Notes under the pieces: model-generated
The model's input: the letters and a program-made list of their open reading frames with translations, nothing else
Databases searched by the model: none
What the model was told of the DNA's origin: nothing
Part shown: positions 12,102 to 23,100 of the stretch, in pieces
Position numbering within the stretch: position 1 is the stretch's first letter
Layout: the number at the start of each line of letters is the position of its first letter
Origin: Pestalotiopsis fici W106-1
Lineage: Eukaryota > Ascomycota > Sordariomycetes > Amphisphaeriales > Sporocadaceae
DNA: 64,000 bases
Assembly (NCBI RefSeq): GCF_000516985.1
Contig: NW_006917097.1
Span: 2,232,001-2,296,000 of the forward strand
Direction: 5' to 3'
Translations under genes and position numbers: made by a program

Positions 12102-13950
12102 ATGCCCTGCTTCAAGGGCATCGCCGTGAGCATTCACGCAAATGGTGCCCCGCTCTCCGAGCACGGCATGCAGAAGCAATCTCGCATGTCACGCATCAGC
12201 ACCTATATTCCCGTGCCCTCGCCGCAGCTCAACCCGGACACCTCGCAGCATGAGCCCGCCCGCTTTGCCATCTCCATCACCCTGTTGACTCCTGGTCATG
12301 CGATCCCCTACACCTCGCCCAAGCCCTCGCCCGAGAACCCAAACCCCAAGCCGCTGTTCGCCGGGCCGCTTCCGTCTTCGAATGCCGATCCCTCCCGGCA
12401 TGCGAACACCGTCACCCCCTACATTCCCATGACCAATTCAGAGAATGAGACAATAGCCGCCTACATCTACTTTGACGGCCGGGCCAAGGAGGAGGTCGCT
12501 ACGCTGCTGCGCCCTGGCGAGGAAACCTGGGTCAACAGCCGATGGGTTCAAGTGCCTAGCAGCGAGGGCGGAGGTCTCGCCGAGCGCGAGTTCCTTTTCC
12601 GGGAGGTCGGCCTGGAGCGATGGCTCAACGGCCTCGACCTGCAAGGCCACGATGCCGCGGAAAAGGTTGAGAAGAGGAGACAGAAGTTTGAGCGCCGCCA
12701 TCGCCGCCAAAAGTCTGCCGTTTCTGCAGGCATGGACATGGAAAAATCAAACCGGTCGCGCGACACGCTTGCCTATGGCAGCAGCGAGCAACCCGCACTC
12801 GATGATGGCATGATTGATTCAGGCTCCGACTCCCTGTCCGACGATGATGACGAACCTCCAGAGGCAACTGGCCAGATCAAGGTCGCCATGTTTCGCGTGA
12901 TTGCGTCTGGCGAAATCAAGAAGGGAGAGTACTCGCCGCAATTTGACGCCCATGACGACGACGACGAGGCGGGCGGTGCGGCGCAGGCCGGCAGCAACGG
13001 TATTGATGCGGATGTCGAGCACACTACCAGTTTCGCGAAGCCCAAGACATTGGATCCCAAGACAATAAGTACGCAAACAGTCACAGGCATTGACGGCCCC
13101 GACAAGCCCTATGCTGTTTTTACCTTCTTCTACCGTGGACAACGTAGGTTTAATGTGCTCAGAAAAGCCATTCTGTTCAATTCAGCATAACTAACTCTAT
13201 GCGCAGGCCAGCTTTCCAAGATGGGTATCCTGCCTTCAGCAAAGGACAATAAGACTACGCCTGGTGCAAAGCGCCGTAGCACCCAGCTCGATTTCTCAAA
13301 TCTGGGCCCGCTTAAGAAGGAGGGCACGGTGGGATTCTCCGCCTTTCGAGATCAGGAAACCGAACGACGCAAGTCGCGCAAGAAGAGTAACGGTGCCATG
13401 GATGAAGACAGTGAGGACGATGACGATGATTCCAACCCATTGAGCAAGATGGAGCAGGAGTATGATGCCAAGGTTGACAAGACCAAACTTGGCCCAGAGG
13501 ATGCCGAAATCCAGGCTGAGCTCAAGGCTGGTATCGACAGAATTCGCGTAAGTGGCAACCCTTTGTTGTAAATGATCTTGACAGAAGTGACACTAATATG
13601 GTTGGAAATAGCTTAAGAGACAGCATTCAGCCGAGCCGCCAAGCTTAAAGTCGCCATCAGCAGGCCCGACGAACGAGACAACGCCCACAGATACGACCTC
13701 GAATATGGCACCGGCTGCTGGCGTCCTGAATCTGCTGAGCGAATCCATGACTGCTGAATCGGCATTGGGTAGCCCCATGAAGAAGCAGCGTGCCAGCGTG
13801 GACGCTTTGGGGCAAGATCGCAGTGCAGGGTTCCCGAGCGCCTTGGGCGATGTGCTTGGTAGGGCTACATCAGAACAACAAGCAAACAATGTCGCCCAAT
13901 CCTCGGGTGCAGTTTTCGGGCCCAAGGATGAAGACGATGAGGAGCTATAG
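12102..13950 (+). CDS. DUF7918-like acidic protein of unknown function
   Basis: Three exons (12102-13143, 13207-13547, 13612-13950) encode 573 residues, and the frame is kept across both introns. The N-terminal region, from FKGIAVSIHANGAPLSEH through IAAYIYFDGRAKEE and LFREVGLERWL, resembles the all-beta domain called DUF7918 in ascomycete proteins; this is pattern recall and was not searched. After it come a basic helix (EKVEKRRQKFERRHRRQK), two acidic runs (SDDDDEPPE and DAHDDDDEA) and a second conserved block with FTFFYRGQRQLSKMGILP. The C-terminal part is charged, with EDDDDDSNPLSKMEQEYD, and ends in EDDEEL. No catalytic motif is visible. The mixed basic and acidic tracts suggest a nuclear protein that binds partners, but that is inference. 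Confidence 0.82.
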
Positions 13951-15158
13951 CGTTGCGGATATTGACACGAAAATTATTCTTTTCGGCAGCAGTCACAGAT
14001 ACTGCTAGCCGGCTGCATTGGCTTAATCATTACAGCGGTTCTTTCATCGAGTTTAGAGATGGCTGGACTGAACTTGCGGGTATGAAGCATGCCGCCTCGG
14101 AAAAAGCTACAGACACATGTTGTCAGAAGAAAGCTTTCCAAAGAGCGTTCGGAGGCCCGGCTTAGATGCAAGACCTCAAACTCACTGCCACTGGCTAGAT
14201 GAATTTTGAGAAAAACTTTTATAGCCAAGCATAAAGAGCCTGGCAAGCGAGAATCAATGGTGCAACGGAAGTGGCCGGGGCTCCTTAAAAAATACATAAT
14301 TTCCTTGGTAGATGATGTGTCTCTTGTCCGAGTGGAGAGAATATTTATATCTCAATAAAGCCCAAGCATCTGCAATGCTCATTGCCCGACGGAATGTTGA
14401 TCATCATGTTGTCTCTACAACTATGAACTATTTATTCATTGTGTTTCAACAGGTACGGCAAAGAGAACACACCCACATTCGACAGCGGACAAAGTTCAAT
14501 ACATAGATTGGGCTTTTTAGGTAACGCTTATTCATGACATGTGTGTTTGAGGTGAGTAATTACTCCTCCCCTGCCTGCGAAGAGCAACTGAGAACAACAT
14601 TGAGTATGTATGTAAGCAGGTATGGTTCTGCAAGCGTTAAATCATCTTGGAGAAGACGGAATGCACTGACTGCTTTTACAGGGAATTTTATTTGGAAAGT
14701 TGTCTTTGACTTGATGTATCTTTCCTCTGAATCGGTAGGTAGGACAATCGCTTGCGGGATGCTCTGCGTGGTGCCAGCGACGCTCCCGGGCTGACCGAGT
14801 TGGGCTCGCTCCGTTTCTGTATGCAATTTGGTACTGCATGTACTGCAAGGACTCTCTCCCCCGATGGCTCAGTGTTTAGTAGACGGCCAATCGACAACCA
14901 TCATGTCCCATCAGTTGTAGGTCGGGCTCTCGGCTCGGCCCACCAGATGTGGCCACGCTCAGCCACGCATGGATTGCCGTTATGCCTAATACCCAGCAGG
15001 GCAGCCAGCCTGGCTTTGGGCTGCTGCAGTTACCATTGATGTACCTGCCGTCACCATCATAGGCTTCATGCTGCAATAGGTCAACGAGTTATCTACTATT
15101 TTCTGAGCAGAGGAGAACGAAAGCCACTGAAGACGGTTCTATTGCCCTTGCTTCCAGC
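13951..15158. other. Intergenic
   Basis: No supported gene. This marks the change from housekeeping genes to the accessory block. ORFs of 60-107 codons overlap on both strands with no domain signal. Confidence 0.55.
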
Positions 15159-17546
15159 ATGACCCAAGTCGAACCGCAGTGAGAAAACCGTTGATTATGG
15201 TGATGACACTGCCGAATGAGAAACTAGTATTCGATATAGATACGGCCCCCTAATACCAGATGAAGAGGCGTCACGCATTGCCCTTCGCCTGGGCTTGCCC
15301 GAAATGAAAACCATCATTGGGATGAGTTGGGGCATAGAGGCAAGACGCTATCGTCAGGCCTTGTTAGCTAGCAACGCGAACACTGCCGTTTCACAGAATT
15401 ACAGAGAAGCTCCACTGGATCCAGCGCAGCGAGCGCGAGCATATCGGGGAGACTCTGGGAGCCACTCCCGCGAGTTATTTACACAAGTTGGACTCGTGGA
15501 AGGACTAGACACTTGCCGACCAAACGTACAAAATCCAGTGCCTCTCTGTATCTTTATTAGCGACGGTGCAGATCAGCACGAGACGTGGACCTTGGTTCGC
15601 GAGCTGACTGTACGAATGATGTGCGGGGACACGGAGGCAGAATTCACCGTGACTTGTGGCGAGGAAGAGTTGGCCACAGTCGCCTACAACAGAGAAAATC
15701 TGATATTATCGCGTTGCATTGGCCAGGTTGGTCTGGCGCTGGAGCTAATCACTACCATGGTCGAGTACATGATGTACTCTGTTTTTTACGTCGAGTTCCC
15801 AGAGCTTCCGGTCGGGGCCGTGGCAGGTTTTCTCACATGGTGAGTTCAATGATGATGTTGTTCGGAGTAGTAGCATTTTCCGACCTCAGTCACTGCAGTG
15901 ATGAGACTACAAGACCCTCAGGAGCCAGTCACTGGATGCCACGCTTTTTACTGGATAGACTTATCGCATCCATATCCGTTCAAGATGGCTTTGTTGATAT
16001 TCGACGAATGGGAATGAGCTCCTACGTGAGAACTGTGCGACTTGAAGATGTAAAGTTGCTCTGCCCTTCTTGCTGGGTCACTTCTGTGGAGTCCGCGCAT
16101 CAGGGATCAAAAGAACAGGCGACTGTTCAGCCACGACGCTTCGTAAAGACTCCTTCAATAGCCACTCCTGACGAAGATGGTGGGTACACAGCAGTCTCGT
16201 ACCTTTGGAGCAACTTCGACAAGGATAGTTCATTATGAGAAATGCAGAAATGTGCAGCTGCCGTCGGAGGCCCACCTAAGCTATGGATTGATAGGGTATG
16301 CATCGATCAGAACGACGACGCTACAAAGAACTCGGAGATTTCTCTCATGGGGTCATATTACGCTGGCGCGCATACCACCTTGATCTGTCCAGCCACTGAG
16401 ATTGTGGACGTCCCAAGCCTTCAGCCTAGCAGACATTTGCTAGCTATTCCAGACCGACTGCGCGCGTATCAGGGGCTCCTTAGGTGGAAGCAAGATCCTT
16501 GGCACAAAAGAGTGTGGACATATCAGGAAGGGGCTATGAGCAAGAAACCTCGAGTCTGGGTCGCTGACCAAGGTGTCGAGCTGAATGCGGGTTGGCTGAA
16601 TTTCATGTCCTGGGCGGCAGACTGTGAACGCCCGGTGAAATGCGATCTTGGCCTGCCTCCATACTGCCAGAAACTCGGAGAAGAAGGGATTTATTACCCC
16701 CAGCAATCGTTTAGGGAATCGGGATTCTTGAGGGGAGAAGGCGATGCTCAGGAACTATGGGCATACAGGAACTCCTTTGCGCGATCGTGGACGACCTGTG
16801 AACTACATGATTGGGCTCCTAAAGTGGACAATATCAAAAAGTCACTGTCCAGATTGATCGAAATTACACAATTGAGAAAGTGTACTGAGACTCGTGACAA
16901 GATACTCGGCATACTTGCTTTGGCTCTGTCATCAGAACACTTCCGGACAAACATGGTCAGGGATCTCCAAGATGCGTATCGAGAGGCCATACGAAGCGGC
17001 ATACCCGGAGCTGAAGTTCTTATGTGTGGATGGACAGCCTCGAAGCCCAGGTCTTGGATCCCTGAGAATAACTTCGCTGAAAGATGGGTGAGGTTCAAAG
17101 TACCAGCTCCTGGAAATTCCCTCAATGTCGACCAACCGGTGGTTGATCAGAAGGGAAGGCTGATTCTTAAAGCATATAAATATGACTTTTTCAAGAATGT
17201 CAGACGACCAATTACGCTTGTCCCACTCCGGCCGCCTCGGCAGCCGGAATTCATTACTTTTGAATATCGAACTCTCTCGGGAGATTTCTGTCTAATTTCA
17301 CTCGAAGGGTACGTCAGTCACAGGGGTAGAGCGTACGTACTAGCTGGTGCCGAAGGAAAGTCAGACCGTGACCTACATGATCACATTCTGGTCTTCGTAT
17401 CAGAAGCTGGAGGAGGAAGCCACGTTCTGGAGGGGGCTTGTCGTATCGTCAGTGCGGTGAGGACAACGAGTGAGGATCCTGAGTCGAAAGAAATTCGTCT
17501 TGGTGGCATAACATCTCTCGCACTGAGCGCAGATTCATGGGGCTAG
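15159..17546 (+). pseudogene. HET-domain (heterokaryon incompatibility) gene with an in-frame stop
   Basis: The frame can be followed through three exons (15159-15178, 15240-15839, 15890-17546), 759 codons in all, but codon 323 is TGA (16236-16238). The stop lies inside the HET domain: YTAVSYLWSN comes just before it and LWIDRVCIDQND, SLMGSYYAGAHTTLI and WTYQEGAMS follow in the same frame. HET proteins trigger cell death after fusion of unlike hyphae. About 200 residues of unrecognised sequence precede the HET domain. Splicing around the stop would remove the conserved SYLW motif, so a real nonsense change or a sequencing error is more likely. CGA to TGA is the simplest origin, as ACG would be a CpG site. 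The remaining reading frame is otherwise intact, which suggests a recent loss or a polymorphic allele. The first exon (20 nt) is the least certain part of the model. Confidence 0.75.
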
Positions 17547-17832
17547 TTATCTAAAACGAATACGAGGCAATGAATACAAATTGGCAAACTGTTCTAATAA
17601 AGAGCCTACTTCTTCAATCCCTGTATGGTAACTCTTGATCATACAAGTATAAATCTCAGGTTCTTTCTTTGAACTCGATACTCGCATATTGGTAGCCAAG
17701 AAGAGTTGATTTTTGCGTCAACTTACTAATATCACTAGTTAGTACTTCATTGCAGACTGATTTCTTTGGGCTAACGGAACATGCAATGATGTCTGTTAGT
17801 GGAAGATGAGATTTGGTCATTATCAAGGGGTT
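17547..17832. other. Convergent intergenic spacer
   Basis: A 286-nt AT-rich spacer between the 3' ends of the HET pseudogene and the monooxygenase. It probably holds both polyadenylation regions. Confidence 0.5.
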
Positions 17833-19538
17833 TTAAATCGCTTCCTCCTGCAATGGACTTTCCTGGTATGCATCGTACTTGAACGTGCTGCCAATGTGAT
17901 CATCTCGCAACCATCTTTGCCCTCTTCCTAGAACTCTCTCTCTCATCGAGAGCCCCTCTTCTCCTCCTGCCGCAACTTCAGGATAGACGCCTCTCCGCCG
18001 CAGCTCGGGAACGAGCAACTCGACCATGTCCACCAGCGTCCCGGGGGCCGTCATTTGGGCAATCGTGAAGCCGTCGATATCAGCCTCGCGCATCCAGCGC
18101 TCCATCTCGTCGGCGACGGCGGCCGGCGTGCCCACCATGAGCGGCGCCAGCCCCCCGAGCGAGGCGCGCTCGGCCACGTTGCGCGGCGTCCACTTGGTCT
18201 CGTGGTCCTCGGTCATGCCCGCCAGCTGGCTGTGGATGCGGTTCGCGTCCGTGCTGTCCGACGTCTTGAGCTCCTGGTCCAGCGGGACGCGCGACAGGTC
18301 GATGCCCGTCAGCCCGCTCATGAAGACGAGCCCGCCCGTCGTGCTGGCGTAGCTCTTGAGCTCCGCCAGCTTGGCCTGCGCCTCCTCGTCCGTGGCGCCC
18401 AGGACGGGGATCATCATGCTAAAGAACTTGATGCTCCGAGGATCGCGCCCCTTTGCGGCGGCCGCGGCGCGGATCCCGGTTACCTTGGACGCCGTGGCCG
18501 ATGGCGTGAAGCCGCCCAGGAAGATGCCCTCGGCGTGCTGGGAAGCAAAGGCGATGCCGGCGGGCGAGGTGCCGGCCTGAAATAGGAACGGCGTCCGCTG
18601 GGGGGACGGATCGACGATGAATTTGGTCTCTAGCTTGAAGTACTTGCCGTGGTGCTTGATGCTACGGACTTTGGAGGCGTCCGTGTACGTGTCATTTTCG
18701 GCATCTTTCTTGATGGCGTCGTTGGACCAGGAACCCTCCCAGAGTCTGTGTGAATGTTTTTCAGCATTTCGATTCTGTAATGAGAACAGCATCTTGTCGA
18801 GTGAGAGCTTGGGAATAAAAGCTTACTTGTACATGACTTTCAGATATTCGTCTGCCTGTAGATATCTCTCGTCATGCTCGACGGGGCTATCGAAGCCAAT
18901 GGCCTTGAAGGCCGACTTCTTCCACGATGTGACAATGTTCCAGGCAATGCGACCTTTGGTCAGATGATCCAACGTTGAATACCTTCTGGCCAGGAGAAAG
19001 GGCAGTTCGCCGGCTGTTGAGCCCGTGACTCCAAACGCCAAGTTCTTGGTGACTGCTGCCATTGCAGAGACCGGCTTCCCCCCGAAATGCGTTAGTTGAC
19101 TGTACTGTTGACCTGATTCGAGAGTTTCAGGGTCACTCACCACAATAGGGTCCAAGACGGGCCACTGCACCGCTCTCGAGACACAATTATCCAAGTTGCC
19201 CTCGTAGGTGTCGTATCCTCCGTATGTGTCTGCAATGAAGAGAGACAAGAAGCCGCCGCGCTCCAACAATTGGGCCAACTCGATCCAGTACGCCAGATCT
19301 CGCTTTGTGCTGCCCTTGTCTGCTGGGTTCTTCGAGAATTAGCTCTATTGATCGCGAAACTTGGTATATAATCTTCAAGATGTCGATGGGGCTTTCAAAT
19401 TACCTTCCATTGTCCAAAATTCATGTGCGTCGGTGTAAACATGTCAAATGCATTGAGCATGATTTGTTTTCTGGAGTGGCCGAGGTCGTGAGCTCCATTG
19501 AGCTCATTACCTGTGCCCGAAACATCTAATGAAGCCAT
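17833..19538 (-). CDS. Bacterial-type FMN-dependent luciferase-like monooxygenase (NtaA/SnaA/DszA family)
   Basis: Four exons (19538-19404, 19329-19141, 19074-18827, 18745-17833) encode 494 residues, and all junctions keep frame. The start reads into KQIMLNAFDMFTPTHMNFGQ, the usual opening of this family, followed by RDLAYWIELAQLLERGGF and GVTGSTAGELPFLLARRY. LTKGRIAWNIVTSW and PFLFQAGTSPAGIAFAS follow; the latter resembles the flavin phosphate-binding part. These enzymes use FMNH2 supplied by a separate reductase to oxidise substrates such as nitrilotriacetate, pristinamycin precursors or dibenzothiophene; the substrate here is unknown. The family is mainly bacterial and is found in scattered fungi, so an old transfer is plausible, but three introns show it is adapted to a fungal genome. 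The GC-rich 3' exon contrasts with the AT-rich neighbours. Length is normal. Confidence 0.92.
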
Positions 19539-20144
19539 GGCGCCGGGGTTGACGAGCTTTCAGAGCAATAATGTATACTCTGATCCACTTAAGACTTGTG
19601 CCTCTGCCAAATAGGCGAGTTTTCTAGACCTTTGCTAAAAAGAAATTCCAAGTACGAAGAAAGATACGTAGTTTGAAATGTTTGGTAAACTGAAAAGCGT
19701 TCAAAGTGCGATTGAAATTATAATAATACAAGTGCCACTTGTAGTAAAAGCGGAGTATGTACGCGTATATCTGTCAGTATGTTCAACCAAATCCGGGCTC
19801 CGACCGAGCTGTCGGATCACGTACCGAGATCCGTGCCGCTTCGCATACAAAGGCAACTTTTTTCATGCAAGTATGATTACACGAGGCCCATGAACTCAAA
19901 TTGCTGGCTCATAGTATTCCTAAGAGATTTCAAGATGAAATGGTATTTTGCAACCCACTGATGATCAACTATGGTGTCTCGTGCTGATGCTCATCTGCAT
20001 AGGGTCCGAGGCTCTGAATAGGGACGACGTTGAGGGAACCGATGAGATGAGTTCTGCCTCTCGTGCTTTGACTATTCTCTGATATTATTGGGATATGTGG
20101 CTCAATCCGCTCAATCAGCATGACTGTATAATGGAATAAAATAA
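19539..20144. other. Intergenic
   Basis: AT-rich spacer holding the monooxygenase promoter on the left and the 3' end of the NLR gene on the right. No ORF is supported. Confidence 0.5.
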
Positions 20145-23100
20145 TTACAGTTCATAGATGGAGGTTGACAGGTCAAGGATATCCACAAGCTCCTGAGCTG
20201 ATACACGTTGCCGCCGATCGACCACAAGCATTCCGTATTCTATGATATCCAACACTGAGGAAATATATAGAGGACAACCCTTCACTGACTTGAGGTCCTG
20301 AATGAGTGACAAGATAGCCGGGGAAACCATCATTTGTTTGTCTTCGATCGGTTCGGCCCTTCGATGATAGAAGCCATTAGATTCCTTCTCACGTCTCTCT
20401 CGGAACTCCAGAACTCCACCCCGTCCTTTCAAATACCAAGTGATCATGTCAAGCCAAATTGCGCCCAAGCTCCATACATGAGCAGCCTTGCCTAGATTAC
20501 CTTTTCTGGCCCTTCTTGGCAACCAACGTTGCTTTTGGCATTCAGGCGCTAGTGGGGAGATATCCGAACCATCTGTCAAATTGGACAGGATAAGATATCC
20601 TGGAGATTGACCATGGCGGCGAAACCAAAGGAAGTTGTCATGCTGTAAATGATCTTGTCGCAAGTACTTGAGGCGAGGGAGTAGGGGGTTGCTTAATTTC
20701 GAGACGATGTGGACTGCCGCCAGTGCCTTGGCCATATTGCAAAATTGCGTTCCTAGCCATTCTAAATCATAGCCATTGTCTCGAGACTCACAATCGAAAA
20801 GACTCCAGAGATCTCCTTCTGGACATGGAGATATGATGGTGTATGCAGGGCGGTCTGATCCTTGAATCGGCTGCTCGACGCTACAAAGGACCTCGAGAAT
20901 GTTGGAGTTGTAACGTTTGTCGCGTTTCAAGTACTGCGAAGTGTAGACTTTGGAAAGAAAACTCTTCCAATCATATGCTGGGCGTGACCATGATCTTGCA
21001 TAGGCCCTATACAGTAAAAACCATTCTTCGGATTCATTCTAATAGATATCATCAGTTTGAGGTAGCTGGGGATGTTGACCACAAACTTCTGGGTGCACTT
21101 ACTTGTGAAGTCGAGAAATCTGTAGAATAGGAACTGAATCGAACTTTGTATATCTGAGATCCCAACGAGACCCTCCAAGGTAATGCTTTTACTATAGGCA
21201 GTTCTACTTCAGCTGAAGGGATCTTATAGTGATAAAAACCGTCTGTTTGACGAGCGAGGAAGGGGACTAAGAAGGTATATTGAAGTCTAAGAAACGAATT
21301 CTCGTTCGAACGGCTCCAATGCAAATTTCCTGTCGTAAGAGGAAAACGATTACCGGTTTTAAGGGATATGATAGTCTTATCCCGGTGGGGTGTGTCGTAG
21401 TCAGTCTCGAAGGTCAGGGGTAGGCAGTCATCATCTATGTTTTTGTCTAGGAATATTCGAATTTCTGCAGCTTCGCATACTAGAATGAGAATCGAAAATA
21501 TCCTCAGGAAGGATCTGTAGATGATTGCTACGTCATCTGAAGTCACTGGGATTGTTCTTAGAGATCCCAAGACCTCTTGGATGACGTTTGGTGTCAAAAT
21601 ATGCCGAAGTTTTTGGAAAGGCATGAATTCCTTCTCGGTTAAAGGATTTTTGTCCAGTTCAAATATCAACTGTTCTTGAACTCTGGCCAGTGGATCATTG
21701 ACGGTCAAGTGATTCCTGTCTGGGCGACTCCCATTCAGCTGACCGCCGGAATCTTCAGCGATATGTGGTATGAAGCGATGCCCAAGATCCAAACAGTATC
21801 GCAACGAAATTCTTTCACTCTTCCATTCACCAGGGTTTCTTAGGCTTTCACAATTCCTTGCCGGGATGACGTACGTGGATGCCTTCGTGGTGGTGGACAA
21901 ATAGGCCATCCACGTGTGCAGTTGCTCAATTTCCGTCCATTGGAAGAGCTTCAATGTTGACGGATCGGTTTCATTGAGGCAAAGCCACCGATTCCAGAAA
22001 CGTTCATTCTGGAGCCTGTCGATGATAATTTCAGGAGTATAGCCACGCAGGTCTAAGGCTTGACAAAAACCAAGGAAATTTGAAGTGACATAAGTCAGGA
22101 ATACGGTGCCAACTTGCTGCGCTGTCGTAGATTGCTCAGGGTTTTCAGAAATAATGCTGGTGTTCGATGAAGCAACATCTGAATCAGAGGGATCGCACAG
22201 CTCAAGGGACGAGAGGTGTTCAAGACGAAAATTGATCATTTCGTCCAGCGAGGTCACCTCTCCTTCACCATTGGACGTTGGTAGCAGGTTGTCCCGAAGA
22301 ATCAACGACTGCGATTGAGGGTTTGCCTCAAGACTTACAGCTTCGTCCGCAGAGGAAGTGTCCGACCAAGCAGAATCCCAGCTGTGACTTCTCGAACCAG
22401 CAGAGCTGAAACTTGCAATACTTTGTGATCTGGGACTTCCATGATATCCTTCATAAAGGGAATTGGTTGACGACGAGCTGGCTTGATCGGTGGAATATGC
22501 TAGCTGCCGAAACTTCACAAGACCATCAAAGTCTTTCAAGGAAATGAAATCAAGGCAGGTGTGGAGGATAGTGGTGTAGCCATCAGAAAGACTGCAAGGT
22601 TGCCCGGCCTCCGTTAAAGCTCTAAATCCATTGTGCTGTGTGAAAAATGTTTTCACAGATTCGTGGACGGGGCGCACCGTTCTGCTATTACCTGAGCGAG
22701 AGTCCATAGAACCAGCTGCACCGTCGATGGACTTCTCGTACTCAAAGTTCATGGAGAGTGCATTGTTGTCCAAGGGCAAAGAAGCTCGGAAAAGCCCCAG
22801 GGACAGGTGAGATATATGGTCTCCAACGTTGGTGCAGTGTTCCTCCCAAAACTTTGAATTTCTACACCCCTGAAATGAGTGAGGAATGGGTTGGTCCAGC
22901 AGTGGCAATATGTGTTGCCAATGTTCCAGGCTCAAGTCTTCGCTAAGGACTGCCCACTGGAAGAATTTGAGACGAATGGAATGATCCCCCCGAGCTTCTT
23001 TGAGCATAGTGTGATAAAGCTCGTAGAATTGCTCTGGTAGCTCGCCTAATTGAGTTTCCAGAGATTTGATATTATATTGCGCGCGATGGATTCTTCGGCG

